Positions 55,201 to 64,000 of a stretch of 64,000 nucleotides of DNA are shown here, one piece after another (positions within the stretch are counted from its first letter, which is position 1; each line of letters begins with the position of its first letter). The stretch covers positions 124,001-188,000 of the forward strand of contig JAPDRN010000018.1 of the NCBI GenBank assembly GCA_030247855.1, written 5' to 3'. Made by a program: the position numbers and the translations under genes. The notes beneath the pieces are model-generated. The model worked only from the letters and a program-made list of their open reading frames with translations. It did no database searches and was not told where the DNA came from. Origin of the DNA: Knufia peltigerae. Its lineage: Eukaryota > Ascomycota > Eurotiomycetes > Chaetothyriales > Trichomeriaceae.

Positions 55201-57501
55201 AAATGACTAGGTATCCGTGCTCTCCAAAAAAAAAGAATGTCACTTCACAACCCTTGTACCTTGTTGACTTGTGGTCCGTACTATGAAAGAGAGACAGACA
55301 CACACCCATTGACTCGATCATGTTTCATCAAATATTGTTGTTCTCTTTACGTGTGAGCCGCTTCATGGGTATGTATGTACTCCGTAAAGGTAAACCAACC
55401 GCCTCACTTTTTCAGTCTTGTACGGAGTACTTCCATGACGGGGACAGTTGTATCGTTTCCGTGAACTTGGTCCCTAACGGTTGTACTACCCTATACAGTA
55501 GGTAGGTATGACATCCGTAGTTGACCTGTACCGAGAGTATACTTTATACATATCTTTACCTGGTACTCCGTACTTTGTACTATAAGTACATCCGGTCCGT
55601 AAAAAAAGTTTCACGGGTGACGGTACGGTACGTACATGTCCTTGCAATAAGTAATTGATATGTGAACCCCCTGAGAGAGAAAGCTGAAAAAAAAAGGCAA
55701 AAGGCTTGAAAAGAGGCTTACGGGTGATCCTCCCTTCTCCCTTTTTTTTTCTCTTACAGTACCTCTTTGATCCAAACCAGGATAGCTTATTACTCCTTTT
55801 TGTTAACTCGTCAAAGTCGTAAAAGTCGTAAGTGCAAGGCTCAAGGCGCAAGGCGCACCTGCATCCGCCGCGCATTGCCATCCATCCACCCACCCGCCAT
55901 GTCCACCACCATCCCCAAGCCATCCCGTCAAGCCATCCCGTCAAGCCATTCCCGCCTCCCCTCCCTTCCCCGTGCATCATGCACCTACGCATCTCACAAT
56001 TTTCGTGTCTTGACACGCACGACGACGCGTTATGTCTGTGTGTGTCTCTGCGCGTGGTGTCGTCTGTGTGTATGTCCGAGTACGTATGCATGTACTCCGT
56101 AAAACCCCTTGATACCCCTCTTTCAAAACAGTTATACACATACACAAACGACAGTAGAAGAAGAAGAAAAAAAGAAAAAGTGATGGTCAAGTACGGATCA
56201 AACCTTCTAAAATTATGATGAGACACTGACCTAGAATACTCTACGGTATGGAGTGTTATGCCACTGTATCACATCAATTCCAGGTTCAACTTGTGGTGGC
56301 TGTGATGGTTGATGGACACACACTAGTGACATACACGGAGTATGCCAACACGTACAGCATCTTACCACGGACCTTGGTGTCACTGATGAGACAATGTCAC
56401 AAACCGTGTGCACCTCGACTGACACAACCGTGCACTGACCACAAGTGTGCATGGTTGAACGATAACCCCAGCCCTCTCCAGCAAAGTGATCTGCACCGCC
56501 CCTCTGCTCAGAGTACAGTAGTATAGCAAAGCGGTGAGGCGTGCGAGTTTCCGTTGCGGACACGAACAATGCCTCGTAGCTAGCGAGTCCAGGAGCACGG
56601 ATAGTGTAGAAGTTTCCCGTAGCATCATATGTACTCTGTACAAGTAACGGGCATAATGAAATAGATCTGCAATATTAAAATCGGTTTTTCAATGTTTTCA
56701 TTCCATATCCCTAGATTCTTGGTATGAGAGAAAGTAAAAAAGGTCTATAAACAATCTTTTCTAAAGAGGAAAAATAAAAATCTGCATAGCAATTTTCTCC
56801 CTAGCTGCGCTTTGGAAGCATATTGAACAAAAGGTGCTCGTGGACTCTTTTTGCTTTTTAGCCTTGGGGTTTATTGTCTGCTTGCCAAAAAGTAGGAATC
56901 AAGTCACACACTTGTTGTACTACAAGATGCAACAGCAACTTGCTTCCTACCATCTGCACACTCACTCAAACATCCCTAGAAGGAGGTGAAGTTAAGAGAA
57001 AGTGTCGATGAAAGAAAAAACGAAAGGCCCAAGGGGCCCAGGTAAAGAAGAGAACCTCTCACGCCCAAAATGTCCTTCAGCCTCTGCTCCGTTGTGGTCG
57101 TCATCATGTCTGATAATCATGATCTTGTTAATTTCGTAATGTTTTGGTGTTTGGTATTGTCGTAGCCAAGTATGAAATGACTGACTTTGCTGATCTCAAA
57201 GTTTTGTAGTAAATCTCCGCGAGAGAAATGGTCCATGAAGATGGTTGTGGGTGGTCGTTGAGACCGGGCACTGAAACCTGCAGGAATGATGACATATCCA
57301 TGTGTCGACTCATGGAAGATGTAGCTAAGAGAGTGTACTTGCAGGCAGCGAAAGGCTTGAGGCGGCAGAAACCAAGCTGCGCCAAAAAAAGGGTTGCGGA
57401 GGGTTTCATCAAAACTTGATCATCAGCAAGTCAGGCACAAATGCCTGGAACTTGTTCGTGTCGCTGAATCCGATTGATCTTGGGGTACATTTGTCACGCG
57501 C

Positions 57502-58080
57502 TTATGCGAGCTTGGGCAAATGACGAGCGTGGACACGGTAGTGAATGTGTCCATCCTCGACCGAGACGCTGCGCTTGGATGATCCGCCAGGGCAGATGGT
57601 TAGGGTGAGGTCGGAGTCCTCACTGCAGACCATGGTGCGGACGTCGTCTGGGGCGTTGTAGGCAGCGGTGCAGGTGGATTGACCAGCAGGGCAGGATACA
57701 GGAACGCAGGTTGGGTTGCTGGGGTCATTCTGCATGGATGGAACGATCTCCATACCGCCAGCAGAGAAGGGGTAGCCGTCAATGTTGGACAGGTCATAGG
57801 CGATCTTGCCGTCAGCCCAGGTGAACTCGAATTGAGAGATGGGTCCACTGGTGGTCTCGTTGGGCGAGAGCTTGATGGAGATACCGGTACCCTGGTTGGA
57901 GTATCCCTGGCTGTAGCTGCCCTGGAGTTGAGCCATGCCGGGGTTGCTGCTTCCTCCTACAGATGAGTAGTAGACAGGGAAGCCGCAGTTGTTGACAACA
58001 TGAGCACTACCGAGAGCCACGGCGGTTTGAGCAGAGGCAAGCAGCACGGCTGCGCCAGCGACGATGTTCTTGAATTGCAT
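57502..58080 (-). CDS. BYS1-domain secreted protein
   Basis: Single exon, 192 aa. A signal peptide (residues 1-22, IVAGAAVLLASAQTAVALG) is followed by a thaumatin-like beta-sandwich opening with HVVNNCGFPVYYSSVG. Six cysteines are spread over the mature part, and there is a GGMEIVP segment followed by a CxPVSCPAG pattern. This is the BYS1 (Blastomyces yeast-phase-specific protein 1) family, secreted and of unknown biochemical function. A basic KR site (about 168-169) near the C-terminus could be processed. The gene stands alone, with >4 kb gene-poor on the start side and >5 kb on the other. Confidence 0.85.
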   Translation of the reverse strand: MQFKNIVAGAAVLLASAQTAVALGSAHVVNNCGFPVYYSSVGGSSNPGMAQLQGSYSQGYSNQGTGISIKLSPNETTSGPISQFEFTWADGKIAYDLSNIDGYPFSAGGMEIVPSMQNDPSNPTCVPVSCPAGQSTCTAAYNAPDDVRTMVCSEDSDLTLTICPGGSSKRSVSVEDGHIHYRVHARHLPKLA

Positions 58081-61000
58081 TTTGATTTTTGATGGGTTGA
58101 TGAGTTTCCTGTTGGATAAGGATAGTCGCGTCTAGTAGACTGTGTTGGGTGTTGTGTAAGGAAGGATTGGTCCTGTATAGGTGTTTACGTCGACAGTGGT
58201 TCTTGCAGCAAAAGAATGATGCTGATCACAGAGACCTGCTCGAAGCTGTGTAGGGAATGAGTTGGAAAGGATTGACAGGATAGTTTCGAAAAGAGGAAGT
58301 AGACAAACAGAGACGGGAGGGTGATATAAGTATCATAACAGTGAGTGCGTGTCCCATGCCCTACCCACCGTCAACAAACGTTCGAGACGCCCAACGGTGG
58401 TCACCTCCAGAGCCCTGGACCCAGCAGTTGGATCCTCCCTGGCATCGTTCAGAGATTTTCGCAGTTGCATTAGCGCCGTCAACAACAAACAAGGTGGACG
58501 TGGCCATCGTGGGGCCGTGGTCCCAAGGTCAGTCCGATTGCCATTGGTGTCAAAATTGAGAACGGGGAACCAGCTTTTGGGAAACCGGAAAGCATATGCA
58601 AGTCTGGGCGAGAAACGACGGTCAAGACACCTTGACTACCGAGCGCCGCGCCTCTGTTGGCTTGACATGGGTGGACAGCTGGACCCCTGCTCAGGACATC
58701 GAATAGACACACGAGCGCAACGCCTCACCCCTGGTGGTTCCTGGGCTAATGCAGCCACTCTGGAGACAGCTGGGCCAATCCAGGTTGACGTGCCCCTTCC
58801 GACAAGGGCGTCCAGGCCTATGATTTCTCCCAGGTACCAAACCGCACCGATTGGCACGTCTCTGCACGGTCGCCGAAAAATACCGCAGCCCAGGACCCGC
58901 CCAACTCATTGTCACTAAGCGTAACCGGGATTGGCTTCAGGCACCGTTCAGGAACCAACACACCATCAATCGGTTGCCGCTCTTCGGCTGTGCCTTCCCA
59001 CGTGTACGCACGGGAACGGGTGGTCTGTTCAGTTTTGCCGAACAAATTAGAGCCGAAAAGTTTCTAGGATGCTCTGTTTAATAGCACTATTGTGACTGTG
59101 CTGTCGCATTGTGGTCATACAGCAGAATTGGCACCGAGATTTTGTCGAGTTGCAACTCGCCACATGTCTGAGAAAAACTGCTGTCATTCAAGTCTCGTGT
59201 AGCGGCCAATGGCGACAGAAAAATTCTGGTTTCTGCGCAAGGGTGAATGGAGAGTCGCCGCCAGTATCACAGGTTCGCGCAGAGTTGTTGCGTTTGTATC
59301 CCAACCCATACGTCAGTTGTGTTGGCCAACATTTCTCTACACCGTGAAAAACTCAATTAGGGCAAGACCTCCGTTCAGCGCCAACGTTTCCACAAGGTCC
59401 AGGCTGCATGACCTTCAATCGTCCATGTCCGGGTATATTCGCCTGAATTCCCATCTGCATCTCTTCGGAACCAGATCAGAAGAGTGCTATCAACAGAATT
59501 TTGTCCACATTCACCCCGCGTAGGATATATCATGATAGTGAATTAGTGTCAAAATTGTAGGTGCCGCGTTGCACCCGGTATCCACCGCCGCAGTCGCCTG
59601 TCCGGGTACGGAGGGAACCAGGACTTAGTACTCCGTCAAATGGCCCCAATCACCTTCGCGCCAGCGTGTAAAGTGCTTGCATGTTTGTGGTTGGAGTCGC
59701 AATACCTCTGTCAAAGCATTGTCTGCCTGCTATTCATACTGGATTTACGCGAGCAACAGGCGCACGGCAAATCCCACACCGTCGGAAGGGCTGGAGGGCC
59801 AGCACAGGGCAGCGATTTCGTGATTTCCAGGGTCTGCCTGGGACACTGTTCACAATACTGTCTGTGATGAATGGGTAGCCCCGCAAGCCGTAGACCACCT
59901 GTGTCACATCGCATACGCACACCCTTGCAGGATCGGATAGCTGCTGCATACCTTGTTCTTGTTCGAACATCGATAGTCTCGCAGTTGACAGAAGGCTAAG
60001 CGAGTTCCAAGACCATGCATTGTGATCGATGACGGGAGAGCGCGGATTCGCAATCGACCAGAACGAGAAAGCCTGCATGACTCGAAGAACGACCCATGGA
60101 AGAGGTAAAGAGCGATTGGCCATCGTGAGAGATTCATTGAGGTCAAAATCCAACAGTCGCTAAGAAGTAGTCCCCGATAGTCCCAGTAAGTCATTGACCG
60201 GGGATGCGGGAAGCTGGATAGAAGCAGACGAGTATCTCAGTATACCCGCAATTGGATTAGGCCAAAAGAAATGGTGTATTCAAGCGAGGCAAAGAAGTGG
60301 CATCCGAACTCGACAAGCTAATGGGGCAAGCAAGCAAAGCAAGGCAAGTCAGTAGACCATGATGTCAAGCACAAGCTGTCGAATCGATCAACTGAGCACA
60401 CGATCCCCCTTGCACCGATGCTGATGTTCGGTACTCCTTTCGGAAAGCGGACATGTGTGCTTCTGTGAATATACTGTACAGTATGTTTGATAGCTGCCAC
60501 TCAGCCCGAGTGGCTGGTAACGAGACGAGAACAGAAAAAGGTTAAGTCGGGCAAAGAAAGTATACTGACCGGACACTTACAAGTTGAAAATCAATAGTGA
60601 GTTTTTGGTGTGTCCTGGTGTCTTTCCAAGAAGGAAAAATCATGTGATTGGTTGGTACGGAGAAATCAGGTGTTCTTTCTTTTTTGAACGGCAGAAAACG
60701 GGAAAACAAGCGGTGCGAGTCAAGTACGTACCGCTCGTACTTCGTAAAATCTCTGGACATCGATCCGAAAGCGGAGAAGGTCCGGTTGGTTTGTCCGTCC
60801 GAGAAGTCCCAAGGTGATGATGTTTCGACTCTGTGATACGGAAGAATCGACTGGGTTCGGTTATTGCACGCTGAAATCAGACCTTTGACCGGGATGTGAA
60901 GACAAGGGCCACAAGGAATGCAAGGGTCACGAAGGTCAATTTTTCTCAGCCCCTGTGGTAGCATTGGAAAAGGATTTTGGACAGCTGGACAGCGACAGAA

Positions 61001-62233
61001 GGATGTGGAGGATTTCTTGGTTTGGCAGCGAGTGAGTTGGGTCAAATCGGAGGGTTAGCAAACAGAGGCAAATGCAGATGGAAACTGAATCCTAGTCAAC
61101 GTGGCCCAGATGGTTAACGAATGAAAAGCAATGGTGGTTTGATGCATGCATGTGTTGGGAACGAGGAGTGAAATTTTGGATGGATGATGAGAATTTCCAA
61201 AGGGCATGAGAAGGAGAAGGAAAGAAGGGAAAAGGGAAGGAAGGGGACTGACTGACTGACTTCTCGGGCGAAGGATTCTGCCGATTCCCGGCCGCGTTCT
61301 GTACCTACTACACTGTAGGAAGGTGCCCTGAGGTACCAATGGTGCCCAAGCATCGCCTGTAGGTACATCTCAGCACTTGGAAATATAGCCCTAAGATTTC
61401 TGGACGGGGGCTTGATCCCGGCAAGGCAACAGTATCCGTAGCCTACCAATCACCCAAGTTACGGGCAAGTCTTCGCCTCTACGGGGTCTGAACGGGACTC
61501 GGTAGGTATCTAAGGTAGGTAGGTACAGTACCCAGCCAACGATTACTCGCTCCGGGCTTCTCCCTCTTCCTGCCTTGAGCACAGACTTCACAACCTCCTG
61601 CCGCCTACAGACTTTTCCTTTCCACGCATACTACTGCAACGCTACCGCCACTCACAGTGACTTTTTATCTGGAGCATACCTAGGTAGGTACATACGGAGC
61701 GTGCCCATATGCATACCGAGGTACCCATTTCCTTCTTCGAACAGGGTTCATTGGACAGGTAGAGATTAAAGGTTCTATTCCATGTCAAGTAGCTCGGCCT
61801 TTACCCACGTTGCTGGGCGATAACGTTGTTCATATTCGCCTTCGACCCTCTCCCTTGCACCATCACCCAATCCTACGACGCTTGCCATGTGTCAAAGGCC
61901 CAGTATCGTGGCCTTGACATGTTCCCATTTGTCCATGCTACCAGTCGGCGGTCAAAACCGAAAGAAAACCGTCAGCGTATGCAACATGCCGATTTTTTTC
62001 TACTGTCGCTTCCAGAACTTTTAACCCGTATGTAAGCACGAACTGTTCCACTCCATGCACGCCGCCGGCACCGTACCAGAACATACCCTCGTAGAAACCC
62101 ATGACTCGACATACACCAGGATAAATCCTACGCAGAACGCTATCAATGTTCTGGAAGTGGCACGGAAATTTCCATAGAGATTTGATTTTTCGCCCTTCGT
62201 TATCGTACATGCTCCATCGAAGATGGAATCTGT
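58081..62233. other. gene-poor region, 4.2 kb
   Basis: Upstream of the BYS1 gene and downstream of the CCC1-like gene. A short (GACT)n run (GACTGACTGACTGACT) lies near 61245-61260, and TAGG-type repeats (GGTAGGTAGGTA) near 61513-61525 and 61681-61690. Open frames up to ~190 codons (for example 58349-58918) have no recognisable family. Confidence 0.45.
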
Positions 62234-63178
62234 TCAACCTTGGTTGATTAACCTCACCAATCCCACAGCCGCACCTGCCGCTATCACCCCGACCACAAAC
62301 ATTTGCACTGCTCCGCCGGTACATGCTTGGTAGTTGTCTCTGCCTGTCCAGCCCCGAACGACTCCAGTCTTCACATAGCCAAAGACCAGCAGTACCACCC
62401 CCATCAGTCCTATACTCCACCACAGACCGCCTAGAACGTTGTCTTGGGCCACGATAAAATATGGAATCAGTGGAAGGAACCCTCCGACAAAGTAACTGAT
62501 GCCTAGGGTGAGTGCTGACAGGTAAGGTCGTGCCGTGTCGGGCTTCGACGCCTGGAAATGGTTCTGCATGAGAAATTCTTTGAACATGGGAGTCGATGCT
62601 TTGATGTGGTTGGCCACTCTCTTGGTTTCTTCCTGTGACAATCCAAACTGCTCAAAGTACTCCTGGACATAGTCTCTGGCAGCGTCGGGCTCATGCAAGA
62701 TGAGGGTGTTGCAGCTTCGATCAACGGCGTTATATGACTCCCTGGAAGTATGTTAACGACTAGTCTGGCATTGCCAACGGGGATGGATGACTTACATCTC
62801 GCTTTTGGCACCGACATATCCGCCAAGTCCCATCGAGATGGCTCCTGCTATCAGCTCGGCGAGACCTCCTAAGATCACGACTCTCGTATCTCCCAATGCC
62901 GTCAGGCCGGCGGTGAGTGCAAATGGAACTGTGAGCCCGTCGGAAAGGCCAAGGATGGCATCGGATACGACTCGCGCGTCAATCCTAAAGTTCCATAACC
63001 GCGTCCAGAATCCTCCTGTACGAATTTGTGAATATTTGTCGGACCAGAAGGTCGGTACATGTTCACCTTCGGCAGAGCCTTGAAGGGTTGATGTTCGTGA
63101 CAGGAGAGGTCGGTTGGCCTCGAGATCCGCGGCCGTTGGCAAAGTTTCGCGGTCACCTGGTTGCCGCTGTTGATTCAT
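62234..63178 (-). CDS. CCC1/VIT1-family vacuolar iron/manganese transporter
   Basis: Exons 62796-63178 and 62234-62741, with a 54-bp GTAAGT...CCAG intron (phase 2), give 296 aa. After a soluble N-terminus (1-68) come the hallmarks of the family: DAILGLSDGLTVPFALTAGL in helix 1, and GGLAELIAGAISMGLGGYVGAKSEM in helix 2, which carries the metal-binding Glu and Met residues. The join restores the GGYVGAKSE-MESY junction. A cytosolic loop with helices (FEQFGLSQEET, about 150-160) precedes helices 3-5, which end near the C-terminus. The family moves Fe2+/Mn2+ into the vacuole to prevent toxicity. Substrate preference cannot be read here. Confidence 0.92.
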
Positions 63179-64000
63179 GGTGTGTGCTGATGGCCTTCCC
63201 CGGACCTGAATTCAATCAACCACTCGCGTAAAATTGGATTTTCCAGGACGAAGAACTGATATGTATACAAGTGATTGCCGGTGACTTCCTAGGGTCGCGT
63301 CTCGTCTAATATATATTGATCTTGAGGTGTCTCGGTGAATTGTTTGTGGCTCTGACAGTGACCTCTCCTGAGTGAAATCGGCCAATCAGAGCTCGGGGAA
63401 TGGTCAGCTCGAAACTCTCTTCTGTCACTCGAACCTTTTTTTTCGGCCAGTTGATGGACAAAGAAACAATAGGAATGCTAATGCCAACACAGCAATTGGC
63501 CGCCTTCATGCTCATTGAGAAGCCACAAAGTCCACATTCGCTCACCGTTTTATAATCACCATGTGTCGGTCTTTGTCGCGACTCGGTCGTAAGAGTACGT
63601 TGGTCGGACAAACAGGCACCTACTTATTGTGGTGTATTTTTCGCGATACGTCACTAATTCACTACCTTCGGCCTTCACAATTGATGCGCGAAGAAATGAT
63701 GAACAACGATCGCCTCTTTGAACTGTACATACACAAAAGGCCCAGCTGATCGATTTGTTTCTAAAAGGGGACGCCCAAAGAAGTAGTCGTTGACGTGGAC
63801 AAGGCAACTGTCGAGCCCAGTTGTGACTATCACGCTCGAAATCCTTTCGGTGTCTTATTTCCGCATTTCGGCCGATATCGAGGGGTTTTCTATTGACGGC
63901 ATCCCATCATCTCAAGACTCTTCCGGCCATGTTACTCCGTATGACATTGTGTGTCTGGCCTGAAAATTCCTTTGTGTGGCCAGACATTGTGTGTCCACGG
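63179..64000. other. intergenic, 822 bp at the window edge
   Basis: CCC1-like promoter side. No gene is seen before the edge. A hairpin/direct-repeat structure lies at 63943-63995 and one TACTCCGTA at 63933-63941. Confidence 0.5.
63943..63995. repeat. short direct repeat with nested hairpin
   Basis: GACATTGTGTGTC occurs exactly at 63943-63955 and 63983-63995. Between them TGTCTGGCC (63952-63960) pairs with GGCCAGACA (63978-63986) as a 9-bp stem with a 17-nt loop. Confidence 0.6.

Larger units (their letters stand above)
51937..57501. other. gene-poor region, 5.6 kb
   Basis: It opens with the RPABC4 promoter side, including CACGTGAC at 52158-52165 and 52193-52200. The rest lacks convincing genes. 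It holds an (AAT)n run near 54707-54722, a G tract of ~11 near 54609-54619, homopolymer A/T and C runs near 55050-55750, and five TACTCCGTA-type 9-mers between 54463 and 56101. A 246-codon open frame (55486-56226, minus) is low-complexity and is not accepted as a gene. Confidence 0.5.

Noticed and set aside
55486..56226. 246-codon open frame, minus strand
   Set aside because: Low-complexity, Trp/Gly/Arg/Lys-skewed translation lying over homopolymers and simple repeats; no domain, and it overlaps TACTCCGTA copies.
58349..58918. 189-codon open frame, plus strand
   Set aside because: Arg/Ser/Pro-rich translation typical of chance frames in GC-balanced DNA; no domain.
1..64000. tRNA and 5S rRNA genes
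   Set aside because: Scanned by eye for GGTTCGANTCC-type B boxes and 5S rRNA core sequences on both strands; none convincing. A tRNAscan run could still find one.
1..64000. CRISPR arrays, bacterial operons or complete transposons
   Set aside because: Intron-rich fungal genes, no regular spaced repeats, and no transposase or reverse-transcriptase coding found.

Overview
The window reads as nuclear DNA of a filamentous ascomycete (Pezizomycotina). Genes carry short introns (mostly 47-110 bp) with GTAAGT-type donors and CTAAC/CTGAC branch points. The families present are typical of these fungi: a Zn2Cys6 regulator, a Git3/Gpr1-type receptor, a BYS1 protein, an NTF2-like secreted protein and an A-T-R-R betaine-reductase-like megaenzyme. 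A eurotiomycete, perhaps in Chaetothyriales, is a guess from overall gene content. Exon joins were worked out by eye from reading frame, splice consensus and family conservation.

Layout. 0-5 kb: the truncated end of a 4CXXC_R1 zinc-finger protein, then two mitochondrial genes (a FAM210/Nat2-like DUF1279 protein and COA1). 6-18.4 kb: an A-T-R-R reductase, a GPCR, a Zn2Cys6 factor and a secreted copper amine oxidase, the last two divergent. 19-22 kb: a GPI-anchored Cys-rich protein and a small secreted NTF2-like protein. 22.5-35.5 kb: an unrecognised 755-aa protein, an AFG1-type ATPase, APS kinase, an unrecognised Ser-rich protein and an IMPACT/YIH1-type protein. 35.5-45.4 kb: two divergent Rieske-oxygenase-family genes, a FAD monooxygenase and a GH2 beta-galactosidase. 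48-52 kb: a C2H2 factor, anthranilate phosphoribosyltransferase and RNA polymerase subunit RPABC4. 52-64 kb: mostly gene-poor, with a BYS1 protein and a CCC1-type transporter.

The most striking observation is the Rieske pair. The minus-strand protein (35474-36674) keeps the mononuclear-iron facial triad but lacks the entire Rieske CxH...CxxH segment. The plus-strand protein (38359-39859) keeps a perfect Rieske motif and has an N-terminal membrane anchor, but lacks the mononuclear-iron ligands. Each has what the other lost, and they share a divergent promoter region, which suggests a split, heteromeric oxygenase. Together with the betaine-reductase-like enzyme and the amine oxidase, the window has a possible quaternary-amine/methylamine theme, but this is inference.

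Other signals are a strongly over-represented intergenic 9-mer (TACTCCGTA and its complement), a 15-mer shared by the TRP4 and RPABC4 promoter regions, a degenerate inverted repeat near 46.7-47.1 kb, and a likely GC-AG intron in the amine oxidase gene.
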